From positions 43,429-107,428 of the forward strand of contig NZ_BMPI01000008.1 of NCBI RefSeq assembly GCF_014647515.1: DNA of 64,000 nucleotides, read 5' to 3'. The notes under the pieces were generated by a model. That model saw only the letters and a list, made by a program, of their open reading frames with translations, did no database searches and was not told where the DNA came from. The translations under genes were made by a program, and so were the position numbers. This DNA comes from Dactylosporangium sucinum. GTDB lineage: Bacteria; Actinomycetota; Actinomycetes; Mycobacteriales; Micromonosporaceae. Of this stretch, positions 18,901-27,129 are shown in pieces; position 1 is the stretch's first letter; each line of letters starts with the position of its first letter.

Positions 18901-19032
18901 CTTTCCCTCGGGCTGGGCGCCCTGCCCGTCGCGGTCGGTGTCACCCTGCTCAACCTGCTGCTCACCGTCCTGCTGGTGCTGCGCCTGCTCGGGCGAGCGA
19001 CGCCGCTGCGGCTCAAGGACGGTGCCTCGTGA
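15994..19032 (+). CDS. Large FtsX-type ABC transporter permease
   Basis: 1012 residues. An N-terminal transmembrane helix (about 18-38) leads to a large outer domain. An FtsX helix block follows around VIAVPLLLLCWFVLFLLVAS, then a second outer domain, and finally a C-terminal FtsX block (AAAILLALGVVLLTAYVGVR onward). Two Cys pairs are conserved with the paralogues at 24166 and 27126: C125/C134 in YRDNACTQLAVEGTC, and C670/C674 in TGCTAECRL, probably disulfides. Start TTG at 15994 is preferred because GGGGG ends 5 bases before it; ATG at 16012 is the alternative. Its stop overlaps the GTG of the first ATPase. The transported substrate is unknown; FtsX/MacB relatives act as mechanotransmitters or lipoprotein/peptide exporters. 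Confidence 0.85.
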   Translation: MTAWTVMLRGIRYRAGRSFVVFILAVTATTAAVLAPAYSRAAQQSVLTDGLSAASTDATGLTVGAKGTGDSAAFMDLAEIRLAMNAALDKDRLLADRLDRPVAALDTEITFGETGAKLAYRDNACTQLAVEGTCSDDPGEVVVSKRTAAAHGLKAGDPLAVHLGPRTGGRDKTFTITGLYTPKDANAAYWGRTAYFSADGTGQTGDALFTMSEEDVRADPSATVSTRLEYPLLGSRVHLDDVAGLRDGVQTLGDRLRGQELEVTTSLPAVLRDIDADQRAIARTAPVIAVPLLLLCWFVLFLLVASLTEERGPEIALAKLRGYPAGRAARFGLGEVVLLTAAALPVGVVAGLALVGVAADALLAPGVGVEVRWPVFAAAGVAFAAGLVATVLAARQTLARPVLGLLRRVPERGGWRAGVTEGVAVALAAASLVAAVSDRGSPLALLAPPLLAVVVGVGAARLLSLWSAARLRIARRRGRIVPLLAAAQLARRPGGQRLVVVVTVAVALLSFAATAWDVAATARRETAEATVGAQRVLTVNAAHPAALAEAVGKADPDGHSMAAVRASQRFDNSPVELIGVQADRFADVAVWSGHSRAQVAELAGRLHPRVADPLRLGKDLTAEVSVDTLPAKPPLRLAAIVANPGQPPRTVTLGALAKGTRSYHAALTGCTAECRLVGLAVGRAAGGSDPFSVSVAVRALSTDTGPLAPGFDLAGRWQARHSAGGAQVTVRSGAALGIDVSGNDPADAVVEHVDTPDALPAVLAGGAPTDDAEAVTFALPGFSEQPQPFTVAARTDSLPRAGRHGVLFDLDYATRMAERSASLADNGSLRYEVWVASGAPADLDRRLEAAGIQILGTETIDGALDRLARRAPALGLWLYLLAGAAAILLALGVVLLTAYVGVRARLYELAALRVAGVRAGQLRRSVFREYRALLGLPFLVGLAAGVIGAFVMLPGIPLVTVGEPAGSFDLSLGLGALPVAVGVTLLNLLLTVLLVLRLLGRATPLRLKDGAS

Positions 19033-19871
19033 GTCTCGCTGTCACGTGCCGGGGGCTGGTGTACATCTACCGGCTCGAGGGCTACGACGTGGTCGCGCTG
19101 TCCGGCGTCGACCTGGACATCTCCCCGGGCGAGTCGGTCGCCCTGCTCGGGCCCTCCGGCTCGGGCAAGTCGACGCTGCTGTCCCTGCTGGCCGGGCTGC
19201 TCCCGCCGTCGGCGGGCCGGCTCACGGTCGGCCGGCACGACCTGGTGCGGGCCACGCCGGCGGAGCTGCAGGCGCTGCGCGCGACCGACGTCGGCGTGGT
19301 CCTGCAGGGGGCGTCGCGCAACCTGCTGCCGTACCTGACGGCGGAGCAGAACATCCGGTTCGCCCAGCGCGGCGTGCGGGGCCGCGACCTGCCCGACCCT
19401 CGCGAGGTGCTCGCGATGGTGGGCCTCTCGGCGCGGGGACGCAACCGCCAGCGGCCGCAGCGACTCTCTCCTGGTGAGCGTCAGCGGTTGGCGCTCGCTG
19501 TGGGGCTGGCCGCTCGGCCGGGCCTGCTGCTCGCGGACGAGCCGACCAGCCAGCTCGACACCCGGGCCCGCGACGAGGTGCTGACGGCCCTCGACGCGGT
19601 CCGCCGGGCGGGCACGACCGTCGTGGTCGTGACCCACGACCCGGACGTCGGCCTGCGCATGGGACGCACGGTCACCATCCGCGACGGCCGGGTCGGCGCG
19701 GAGGGCCGGCGCGGAGAGGACTACGCGGTGGTGGGTCGCGACGGTACGGTGCACCTGCCGCAGGAAGTCCTGCGCATGCTGCCGCCGGGCACGCTGGTGG
19801 GCGTCGAGCCCCAGCCCGACGGCACCGTCCTGCTGGTCCCCAGTCCGGCTTCTGTGGAGGATGTGCAGTGA
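19029..19871 (+). CDS. ABC transporter ATPase with AbrB-like C-terminal tail
   Basis: 280 residues. Walker A GPSGSGKST (41-49), Q-loop in VVLQGASRNLLPY, signature LSPGE (146-150, degenerate from LSGGQ), Walker B LLLADEPT and the switch His in VVTHDPD. A ~47-residue extension beyond the MacB/LolD-type core (234-280: GRDGTVHLPQEVLRMLPPGT, then VGVEPQPDGTVLLVP) reads like a SpoVT/AbrB swapped-hairpin unit. The paralogue at 30149 has the same tail. It energises the permease at 15994. GTG start overlaps the permease stop; its own stop overlaps the next GTG. Confidence 0.88.
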   Translation: MSLAVTCRGLVYIYRLEGYDVVALSGVDLDISPGESVALLGPSGSGKSTLLSLLAGLLPPSAGRLTVGRHDLVRATPAELQALRATDVGVVLQGASRNLLPYLTAEQNIRFAQRGVRGRDLPDPREVLAMVGLSARGRNRQRPQRLSPGERQRLALAVGLAARPGLLLADEPTSQLDTRARDEVLTALDAVRRAGTTVVVVTHDPDVGLRMGRTVTIRDGRVGAEGRRGEDYAVVGRDGTVHLPQEVLRMLPPGTLVGVEPQPDGTVLLVPSPASVEDVQ

Positions 19872-20518
19872 AGACGCTGACGGTTGACGGCGTGACGGTC
19901 GCGTACGAGCGAGACCACCCCGTGCTGCGCGACGTCTCGGTCATCGTGTCGCCGGGTCAGATCCTCGCCGTGACCGGCCCCTCGGGCGCCGGCAAGACGA
20001 CGCTGCTGTGGGCGATGGCCGGCCTGCTGCGCCCGGCCGCCGGCACGGTGGCGATCGACGCCACCCCGCTGCGCGACCGCGACCACGCGGTGGCCGAGCG
20101 CGTGGTACTGATCCCACAGGACAACGGCCTGGCCGCGATCCTCACCGCGCAGGAGAACATCCAGGTGGCGATGATCGCCGGCGGCGCGGCCCCGGCCGAC
20201 GCCCGCCGCGCGACGGTGTCCTCCCTGGAGCGCCTGGGCCTGGCCGGCCAGGCGGACCAGCTGGTGGAGGAGCTCTCGGGCGGCCAGCAGCAGCGGACGG
20301 CGATCGCCCGCGGCCTGGCCCTGCACGGCGCCGTGGTGCTGGCCGACGAGGTGACGAGCGAGCTCGACGCCACGAACCGCCAGCGCGTCATGGAGATCCT
20401 GCAGGAGGAGGCCCGCCGCGGCGCCGCGGTCGTGTTCGCCACGCACGACCCGGACGCGGCGGCCGCCTGCGACCGCGAGCTGCACTTGTCGGACGGCGCC
20501 GCCCAGCTGGTCCGCTGA
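19868..20518 (+). CDS. ABC transporter ATPase (second of the operon)
   Basis: 216-residue ATPase with canonical motifs: Walker A GPSGAGKTT, signature LSGGQQQR, Walker B AVVLADEVTS and FATHDPDAA. It has no C-terminal extension, unlike the ATPase before it, so the pair may form an asymmetric heterodimer with one standard and one degenerate signature. GTG at 19868 overlaps the preceding TGA. Last gene of the first FtsX operon. Confidence 0.88.
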   Translation: MKTLTVDGVTVAYERDHPVLRDVSVIVSPGQILAVTGPSGAGKTTLLWAMAGLLRPAAGTVAIDATPLRDRDHAVAERVVLIPQDNGLAAILTAQENIQVAMIAGGAAPADARRATVSSLERLGLAGQADQLVEELSGGQQQRTAIARGLALHGAVVLADEVTSELDATNRQRVMEILQEEARRGAAVVFATHDPDAAAACDRELHLSDGAAQLVR

Positions 20519-20659
20519 CCTACCGAGCTCGACGGCGCGTGCCGGCGGCCACCTGCGCCGGCCGCCAGCACGCGCCGGCCAGCCCCGCCCCGCCGCCCCG
20601 TCGGACGGCGCCCGCCGCCCAACGCTCCGCCGCCCCACCACCGCCCAGCGCCCACGCCG

Positions 20660-20762
20660 TCCGCAGCCCGGCGGCGACCCGTCCGCAGCCCGGCCGCAGC
20701 CCGGCCGCAGCCCGGCCGCAGCCCGGCGGCAGCCCGGCGGCGACCCGTCCGCAGCCCGGCCG
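20660..20762. repeat. Degenerate 11-12 bp tandem repeat
   Basis: About eight units built on CGCAGCCCGGC with two CGACCCGTC interruptions. Contiguous units without spacers; immediately precedes the family B inverted repeat. Confidence 0.8.
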
Positions 20763-20772
20763 GATCACGGCG

Positions 20773-20846
20773 GCGATCTTGGAGTTGTGGTCCTGGCTTT
20801 ATGGCGCTATTTCGGACATTCCCGGGACCGCAACTCCAAGATCGCG
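20773..20846. repeat. Inverted repeat family B, copy 1
   Basis: Arms GCGATCTTGGAGTTGTGGTC (20773 onward) and its near-perfect complement ending at 20846 enclose a ~30-base centre containing TTCGGACATT. Second copy at 46831. It follows the ATPase stop (20518), so it may terminate that operon, though 250 bp away. Confidence 0.8.
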
Positions 20847-21002
20847 CGGAACTGGGGTCGCGACAGGGGGACCGGTTGGGGTTCCTCGGCGGGCTGCGCC
20901 AGGTCGCGCTGAACGGCGGGGTGGTGGAACTGGATCAGGCCGCGCCGAGCGGCGGGGTGGCCGGGCCGCGCTGGGCTGAGCGGTGCCCGACCGGTCCATG
21001 CT

Positions 21003-21147
21003 GAGCCCGTCCGTGTCGTGCCGGTCCATGCCCTGCGGTGCCCTGCGGTGCTGGGCGGTGCTGGGCGGTGCCGGGCGGTGCCGGTCCGGGTCGTGCTGGG
21101 CCGGGTCGTGCCGGGCCGCGTCGTGCCGGGCCGCGTCGTGTCGGTCC
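21003..21147. repeat. Degenerate G+C-rich tandem repeat
   Basis: Repeats based on GTGCCGGGC and CGTCGTGCCGGGC, contiguous and imperfect. No coding signal. Lies between family B and family A inverted repeats. Confidence 0.7.
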
Positions 21148-21244
21148 CGCGCCGTGTTGGGCTGGGCTGAGGGGCGGGGTGGCTGGATTGGCTGGATTGG
21201 GTGGCTGGGCGGGGCGCGATTCCCCCGGGTTGCTCACCCGGCTC

Positions 21245-21300
21245 CATGATCAAGGGACGTATTTGGCTGTCCCAGCGACCAGAAGTTTCCCTTGATCATG
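21245..21300. repeat. Inverted repeat family A, copy 2
   Basis: Outer arms CATGATCAAGGGA (21245-21257) and TCCCTTGATCATG (21288-21300) are perfectly complementary. The interior (ATTTGGCTGTC and GCGACCAGAAGTT) matches the consensus of the other copies less well. Here it lies between two co-directional genes, not a convergent pair. Confidence 0.75.
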
Positions 21301-21406
21301 GGCGACCCCCGGTCGGCGGGCTGTCGGCGGGCGGGCAGCGGGCAAAAGGGGGTGCCGTGGGCGACAAATCGGAAATGTCCGCCACGACCCGAACCAGACA
21401 CCCCGA

Positions 21407-21466
21407 GACGTTGGTCGATCTACCCCCACGACCGCCGTCGAAAGTGAGGGTAGATCGACCAACGTC
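21407..21466. repeat. 19-bp perfect inverted repeat
   Basis: GACGTTGGTCGATCTACCC at 21407-21425 and its exact complement at 21448-21466, with a 22-base spacer. It could be a terminator or an operator region; it lies 108 bp upstream of the Asp23-family start. Confidence 0.75.
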
Positions 21467-21573
21467 AAAGCTGGCGCGGCGCGTCCCAGGACGGCCGGTT
21501 GGGGGGTCCCTCGGCTGGCGGCGCGCGAGTACGCTCGGCCCCGCCTACGAACCGGGACAGGGAGAGAACTGCC

Positions 21574-22290
21574 ATGACCGAGGCGACCGCGGGCTTCCCC
21601 GCGCGCACCGATGTTGACGATCCTGACATGACCGGCGACGCGCTCGCGGCCGTCGAGCCGGCGGCCCCGGCCGCGCCCGCGGCGGTCGTGCCCGCGCAGC
21701 CGGCCGCCGAGCAGTCGCGGCTGCGGGCCGCGGCCGACGACGCCGCGGAGCGGGTCACCACGTTCGCCACCGAGACGGCCGAGAAGGTCGGCGAGTTCGC
21801 CTCCAGCACCGCCGCCGCGTCCGGGCGGATCGCCTCGCAGGTGGTCGACCGGCTGCGCAACAACGCCGAGCTGGCCGCCGAGCGGGGCACCACCACGATC
21901 GCCGACGAGGTCGTGGAGAAGGTCGCCGGGATCGCCGCCCGCCAGGTGCCGGGCGTGTACGACCTGGGCGGCGACGTCGCCCGGGTGTTCGCCGCCGTGC
22001 GCGACCGGATCGGGCTCGGCGACGGCGATGGTGAGTCGTCCAACCGCGGCGTCCAGGTGCGGCTCGAGGGGCGCACGGCGACCGTGCGGGTGACGCTCGT
22101 GATCGAGTACGGGTTCGTCGTGTACTCCGTGGCCGAGAAGGTGCGGACCAAGGTCATCAGCTCGGTCGAGAACCTGCTCGGGCTGGAGGTCACCGCCGTG
22201 GACATCGTCGTCGACGACGTGCACGTGGACGACAAGGATGCCCAGCGGGTGGGTAGCGACGAGGAGCGGGCCGCCGAGTACGCCGGCTGA
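21574..22290 (+). CDS. Asp23/Gls24 family envelope stress protein
   Basis: 238 residues. An Ala/Pro-rich N-terminus and an amphipathic helical stretch (about 48-100: AADDAAERVTTFATETAEKV) precede the Asp23 domain (about 105-225). That domain is marked by IADEVVEKVAGIAARQVPGV, VRLEGRTATVRVTLVIEYGF and LEVTAVDIVVDDVHV. Proteins of this family are linked to the cell envelope and alkaline stress in Gram-positives. ATG at 21574 is preceded by AGGGAGA. Monocistronic by appearance; icmA follows after 116 bp with its own promoter-like sequence. Confidence 0.85.
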   Translation: MTEATAGFPARTDVDDPDMTGDALAAVEPAAPAAPAAVVPAQPAAEQSRLRAAADDAAERVTTFATETAEKVGEFASSTAAASGRIASQVVDRLRNNAELAAERGTTTIADEVVEKVAGIAARQVPGVYDLGGDVARVFAAVRDRIGLGDGDGESSNRGVQVRLEGRTATVRVTLVIEYGFVVYSVAEKVRTKVISSVENLLGLEVTAVDIVVDDVHVDDKDAQRVGSDEERAAEYAG

Positions 22291-22334
22291 GACGCATCAG
22301 ACAGGCGGTGCCCGGGGAATCCGGGCACCGTGCC

Positions 22335-22363
22335 TTAGCGATCGTTCAGGTTGCCGATAGCAT
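22335..22363 (+). promoter_or_regulatory. Candidate icmA promoter with internal operator
   Basis: A weak -35 (TTAGCG, 22335-22340) and a -10 TAGCAT (22358-22363; TANNNT type) are 17 bp apart. The spacer contains ATCGTTCAGGT (22341-22351), identical to part of the mce/thiolase operator candidate. A repressor bound here would block RNA polymerase. Confidence 0.4.
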
Positions 22364-22406
22364 CGGAGAGACGGAGATCCCGCCGACCCGAGGAGCGCCG
22401 ACACCC

Positions 22407-24080
22407 ATGGACGCCCACGATATTGCCGAAGGCCGCGACCGCTGGCAGCGCCGCTACGACGAGGCGCGCAAGCGCGACGCCGACTTCACCACCCTGTCGG
22501 GGAGCCGGGTCGAGCCGGTCTACGGGCCGCCCGAGGGCGACGACGTGCCCGGTTTCGAGCGTATCGGCTGGCCGGGTGAGTTTCCGTACACGCGCGGGCT
22601 GCACGCCACCGGCTACCGGGGGCGCACCTGGACGATCCGCCAGTTCTCCGGGTTCGGCAACGCGCAGCAGACGAACGCGCGGTACAAGATGCTGCTCGGC
22701 GCGGGTGGCGGCGGCCTCTCCGTGGCCTTCGACATGCCCACCCTCATGGGCCGGGACTCCGACGACCCGCAGTCGCTCGGCGAGGTGGGGCACTGCGGGG
22801 TGGCGATCGACTCTGCGGCCGACATGGACGTGCTGTTCGACGGCATCCCGCTGGCGGACGTGACCACGAGCATGACCATCTCCGGCCCGGCGGTCCCGGT
22901 GTTCTGCATGTACCTCGTGGCCGCCGAGCGCCAGGGCGCCGACCTCGGCAAGCTCGACGGCACCCTGCAGACCGACATCTTCAAGGAGTACATCGCGCAG
23001 AAGGAGTGGCTGTTCCCGCCCGAGCCGCACCTGCGCCTCATCGGCGACCTCATGGAGTACTGCAACCGCCACATCCCGCGGTACAAGCCGCTGTCGGTTT
23101 CCGGTTACCACATCCGCGAGGCCGGCTCGACCGCCGCGCAGGAGCTGGCGTTCACGCTCGCCGACGGGTTCGGCTACGTGGAGCTCGGGAAGAGCCGAGG
23201 CCTCGACGTCAACACGTTCGCGCCCGGGCTCAGCTTCTTCTTCGACGCCCACGTTGACTTCTTCGAGGAGATCGCCAAGTTCCGCGCCGCCCGGCGGATC
23301 TGGGCCCGCTGGATGCGTGACGTCTACGGCGCGACCAGCGAGAAGGCGCTCTGGCTGAAGTTCCACACGCAGACCGCCGGCGTCTCGCTGACCGCCCAGC
23401 AGCCGTACAACAACGTGGTCCGCACCGCCGTCGAGGCGCTCAGCGCGGTGCTCGGCGGCACCCAGTCCCTGCACACCAACGCGCTCGACGAGACGCTCGC
23501 CCTCCCGACCGACCAGGCCGCCGAGATCGCGCTGCGGACCCAGCAGGTGCTCATGGAGGAGACCGGCGTGACCAACGTCGCCGACCCGCTCGGCGGCTCG
23601 TGGTACGTCGAGGCCCTCACCGACCGGATCGAGGCCGAGGCCGAGGCCATCTTCCAGCGGATCCGCGACATGGGCAGCGACGGCACGATCACCAGCGGCA
23701 TCCTGCGCGGGATCGAGGACGGATGGTTCATGTCGGAGATCGCCGACAGCGCATTCGTCTACCAGCAGGCCGTCGAGAAGGGCGACAAGCGGGTCGTCGG
23801 CGTCAACGTGCACACCGGCTCGGTCACCCGCGACCTCGACATCCTCCGCGTCTCGCACGAGGTCGAGATCGAGCAGAACCGCCTGCTCGGCGCCCGCCGG
23901 GTCGGCCGCGACGCCACGCTGGTCAAGGAGCGGCTGGAGCGGATGGTGGCGGCCGCGCGCACCGACGAGAACCTCATCCCGGCCATGCTCGACGCGGCCC
24001 GGGCCGAGGCCACGCTCGGCGAGATCTGCGGCGCATTGAAGGACGTCTGGGGCGTGTACCGCGAGCCAGCGCGCTTTTGA
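22407..24080 (+). CDS. icmA: Isobutyryl-CoA mutase, large (catalytic) subunit
   Basis: 557-residue TIM-barrel subunit of an adenosylcobalamin-dependent mutase that interconverts isobutyryl-CoA and n-butyryl-CoA. The two residues that separate isobutyryl- from methylmalonyl-CoA mutases are diagnostic. RQF has Phe80 (Tyr in methylmalonyl-CoA mutase) and KEYIAQKEW has Gln198 (Arg in methylmalonyl-CoA mutase). The protein matches Streptomyces IcmA almost throughout and lacks the C-terminal B12-binding domain, which resides in a separate small subunit (IcmB) not found in this window. ATG at 22407 follows AGGAG by about 11 bases. It lies between two FtsX-type ABC operons; MeaB at 14965 is the likely chaperone. 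Confidence 0.93.
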   Translation: MDAHDIAEGRDRWQRRYDEARKRDADFTTLSGSRVEPVYGPPEGDDVPGFERIGWPGEFPYTRGLHATGYRGRTWTIRQFSGFGNAQQTNARYKMLLGAGGGGLSVAFDMPTLMGRDSDDPQSLGEVGHCGVAIDSAADMDVLFDGIPLADVTTSMTISGPAVPVFCMYLVAAERQGADLGKLDGTLQTDIFKEYIAQKEWLFPPEPHLRLIGDLMEYCNRHIPRYKPLSVSGYHIREAGSTAAQELAFTLADGFGYVELGKSRGLDVNTFAPGLSFFFDAHVDFFEEIAKFRAARRIWARWMRDVYGATSEKALWLKFHTQTAGVSLTAQQPYNNVVRTAVEALSAVLGGTQSLHTNALDETLALPTDQAAEIALRTQQVLMEETGVTNVADPLGGSWYVEALTDRIEAEAEAIFQRIRDMGSDGTITSGILRGIEDGWFMSEIADSAFVYQQAVEKGDKRVVGVNVHTGSVTRDLDILRVSHEVEIEQNRLLGARRVGRDATLVKERLERMVAAARTDENLIPAMLDAARAEATLGEICGALKDVWGVYREPARF

Positions 24081-24165
24081 TCTTAACGTTACCTATTCGC
24101 AATGCAACCGGCCCCTCTCCCGGCAGGTCTACCTACGAACGACTTGACCACACGGGGGAGGGGCC

Positions 24166-27129
24166 TTGCTGGCACTCGTGCTCGCGGCGTTGCGAGCGAG
24201 GCGCGCGCAGGCGCTGACACTGCTCGTCCTCAGCACGCTCGCCGCGGCCGCCGCCGCGGCGGCCCCCTGGTACGTGCTGGCCTCCACCGAACGGGTCGCC
24301 ACCCGGCACATGGAGACCGCGCCGATCCAGGAGCGGGCGCTGGAGACCATCGGCGAGGGCAAGATCGAGGGCGGCTCGATCACCGACATCGTCGCGGCGC
24401 AGGCCGAGCTCACGCAGCGAGTCGTCGGGCTGGGCGGGTTCACCACCTACACGCAGGCGCACGTCACCGGGCAGGCGTCGACGGTGCCGGCCGCCGCGAG
24501 CAACGAGGCGCGCTCCACCGGCTCGCCGCTGGTGATGCGGACCGGCGCGTGCGAGCACGCCGTCATCGACGGCCGCTGCGCGACTTCGGCGGACGAGGCG
24601 ATGCTCAGCTACCGCACCGCCCGCTTCATGCGGCTGAAGGCCGGCGATCCGATCGTCTTCACGTCGACCAACCTCAACGAGCCGGTCAAGCTGACCGTCG
24701 TGGGCGTCTACCGCCCCGACGACCCCGGCGACCCGTTCTGGAGCAGCAACTCCCAGCTCGTCGCGCAGTCCCTGCCGACCAGCCCGCCCCCCGAGATCAC
24801 CGAGCCGGTCGACGATGCCGTGCTCGTCGGGCCGGCCGCCCTCGACGCGATCAAGCCGAAGAGCGTCCGCACGATCACCGACATGGTCGCGCAGCCGGTG
24901 CTGTTCGTCGACCACCAGCCCGACGTCGTGGGGGCCTACCTCGGCGCCGCGACGGTGGAGGCCGCCAACAACCGGCTCACCCTCACCACCTCGATCTACG
25001 ACGTCATCGAGCGCATCGAGCGGGACCGGCAGCTCGTCTCCCTGGGCGTGCCGGTCGGCGCCTTCCAGCTGCTCATCCTGTGCTGGTTCGCGCTGTACCT
25101 CGCGGTAAAGTACACCGGCGTCGAGCGCCGGCCCGACATCGGGCTGGTGAAGCTGCGCGGCGCGTCCCGCGGGCGCACCTGGAGCCTGGTCGGCGGGCAG
25201 AGCGGGCTGCCGATGCTCGGCGGGGCGGTGCTCGGCCTGCCGCTCGGGTACCTCGTCGCCACCGCCGTCAACGGATCGATCCGCGAGCCGGCCGTGCGCG
25301 ATCAGGCGTTCCAGCTCTCGGTCGGCGCCGTCGCGCTGGCGGTCGTCGGCGCCCTGCTGGCGGCCCTGCTCGCCGAGCGCCGGTCGCTCGGGTCGAGCGT
25401 CGCCGAGCTGCTGCGGCAGAGCCCGGCCCGGGCCGGCGCCTGGCGCGACCTGCTCGACCTGGTGCTGGTCATCGTCGCGGTCGCCGCGCTCTGGCAGCTG
25501 CGCAACCGGGCCGAGGGCGACGTCGCCGGCCTGGCGCTGCTCGCCCCCGGCCTGGCGGCGCTGGCGTTCGCCCTGGTCGCCGCCCGGCTCATCACCTACA
25601 GCGCCGCCCGGATGGTCGAGAGCGCGCTCCGCCACGGCCGTCCGGCCCGGGCCCTCAGCGCGATCTACCTCGCCCGGCGCCCGGGGGTGCACCGGCTGGC
25701 CGCGCTGATCATCGTCACCGTGGCCCTGCTGTGCACGTCGTTCTTGACCTGGCACGCCGGGCAGGAGGCGGGCCGGACCCGGGCCGAGCTGGAGGTCGGC
25801 GCCGACCGGGTGCTGACGGTGCGGGCCGAGAACCGGCTGGCCCTGCTGGAGGCGGTGCGCCGCGCCGACCCGGGCGGGAAGTCGGCGATGGCCGCCGTGC
25901 AGTCGCTGTCCAGCGGCAACGACCGGGTGCTGCTGGTCGACAGCACCCGGCTGGCGGCGGTGGCGGCCTGGCGCCCGGAGTACGGCCTGAGCGCCGAGCA
26001 GACCGCGGCGCTGCTGCACCCGAAGGCCCCCGACCCGGTCTACGTCACCGGCGGCCAGCTCACCCTCGACGTCACCAACCACTACACGGTGCTCGACCGC
26101 CAGCGGGTGGTCGTGCTCGACGTCGTGATGGCCGACCCGGCCGGCACCCGCACCGTCGTGCGGCTCGGCCCGCTCGCCGAGGGCGCGCAGCAGCTCACCG
26201 CGCCGGTGCCCGCCTGCACGAAGGCGCCCGGCTGCCGGCTGAGCTCGCTGAACATCATGCAGAGCACGCTGGAGCAGAAGATCTTCTTCGCGTCGCGGCC
26301 CGGCATCGAGGTGACCGTCCACGGCATCACCCAGAGCGGCCCCGACCAGACCCTGGTCGGCCGGGAGATGCTGGCCGACCGGTCCCGCTGGCGGCTCGAC
26401 GTCAACGGGGTGCCGCCCAACCTGATCGTCACCCCGTCCGCCGACGGGCTGCTGCTGAAGGTCGCGCCGATCCGCACCGGCGGCGCGACCGACCCGGGCG
26501 TCTACCCGCTCGACGCGCCGGCCCCGATCGTGAGCGTGCGGGCCCGGCTGCTCAAGCCGCGGCTCCTCGGCGACCAGCGGGTCAGCTACGGCACCACCAC
26601 GCTGACCGAGACGGTCGGTGCCACCGCGACCCGGCTGCCGCGGCTGGGCGAGCTGGGCGTGCTGGTCGACCTGGAGTACGCCGACCGGCTCGGCGCCGAC
26701 TTCGGCGCGGGCGAGTCGCTGCAGGTCTGGCTGGCCCGCGACGCGCCGCCCGACCTGCCCGACAAGCTGCGCAAGGAGGGCCTGATCATCCTCGGCGAGG
26801 AGTCGATCGACGGCGTCGCCGAGCGGTACGCCTCCTTCGGGCCGCCGCTGACGCTGCAGTTCATGCTGCTCTCCGCCATCATCGGGGTCGCCCTCGCGGC
26901 CGGGGCGGCCACCGTCGTCGCCGCCGTCGAACGCCGGCCGCGCGCCCGCGAGCTCACCGCGCTGCGCCACCAGGGCGCCTCGGCCCGCCTGGTCAAACGG
27001 GTGAGCTTCGAGGGGTACCTCGTGCTGGTCGGCGTCTCGGTGCTGCTGGGCCTGGTGCTGGCCGCGCTGATCCACGCCTACGTCGGAGACGTCATGCCCT
27101 ACTTCGCCGACGGATGGAGCGCGCCGTGA
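24166..27129 (+). CDS. Large FtsX-type ABC transporter permease
   Basis: 987 residues, paralogous to the genes at 15994 and 27126. An N-terminal helix (about 17-38), then an outer domain with C129/C138 (RTGACEHAVIDGRC), a central FtsX block around FQLLILCWFALYLAVKY, a second outer domain with C684/C690 (PACTKAPGC), and C-terminal helices (LLSAIIGVALAAGAATVVAA onward). TTG at 24166 is chosen because GGGGGAGGGG ends just before it. Its TGA overlaps the GTG of the next permease. First gene of the second FtsX operon. Confidence 0.84.
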   Translation: MLALVLAALRARRAQALTLLVLSTLAAAAAAAAPWYVLASTERVATRHMETAPIQERALETIGEGKIEGGSITDIVAAQAELTQRVVGLGGFTTYTQAHVTGQASTVPAAASNEARSTGSPLVMRTGACEHAVIDGRCATSADEAMLSYRTARFMRLKAGDPIVFTSTNLNEPVKLTVVGVYRPDDPGDPFWSSNSQLVAQSLPTSPPPEITEPVDDAVLVGPAALDAIKPKSVRTITDMVAQPVLFVDHQPDVVGAYLGAATVEAANNRLTLTTSIYDVIERIERDRQLVSLGVPVGAFQLLILCWFALYLAVKYTGVERRPDIGLVKLRGASRGRTWSLVGGQSGLPMLGGAVLGLPLGYLVATAVNGSIREPAVRDQAFQLSVGAVALAVVGALLAALLAERRSLGSSVAELLRQSPARAGAWRDLLDLVLVIVAVAALWQLRNRAEGDVAGLALLAPGLAALAFALVAARLITYSAARMVESALRHGRPARALSAIYLARRPGVHRLAALIIVTVALLCTSFLTWHAGQEAGRTRAELEVGADRVLTVRAENRLALLEAVRRADPGGKSAMAAVQSLSSGNDRVLLVDSTRLAAVAAWRPEYGLSAEQTAALLHPKAPDPVYVTGGQLTLDVTNHYTVLDRQRVVVLDVVMADPAGTRTVVRLGPLAEGAQQLTAPVPACTKAPGCRLSSLNIMQSTLEQKIFFASRPGIEVTVHGITQSGPDQTLVGREMLADRSRWRLDVNGVPPNLIVTPSADGLLLKVAPIRTGGATDPGVYPLDAPAPIVSVRARLLKPRLLGDQRVSYGTTTLTETVGATATRLPRLGELGVLVDLEYADRLGADFGAGESLQVWLARDAPPDLPDKLRKEGLIILGEESIDGVAERYASFGPPLTLQFMLLSAIIGVALAAGAATVVAAVERRPRARELTALRHQGASARLVKRVSFEGYLVLVGVSVLLGLVLAALIHAYVGDVMPYFADGWSAP

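Larger units (their letters stand above)
20519..21573. other. 1.05-kb gene-free spacer rich in repeats
   Basis: No open frame here has credible codon bias or motifs. The spacer holds two blocks of degenerate G+C-rich tandem repeats, three inverted repeats of different families, and the promoter and ribosome site of the Asp23-family gene (AGGGAGA just before 21574; a TACGCT -10-like hexamer near 21531). Confidence 0.7.

Noticed and set aside
20660..21147. CRISPR array
   Set aside because: Units are contiguous, short and degenerate with no spacers of constant length; no cas genes.
22407..24080. Annotation as methylmalonyl-CoA mutase
   Set aside because: Phe80 and Gln198 are the isobutyryl-CoA mutase residues and no B12 domain is fused.
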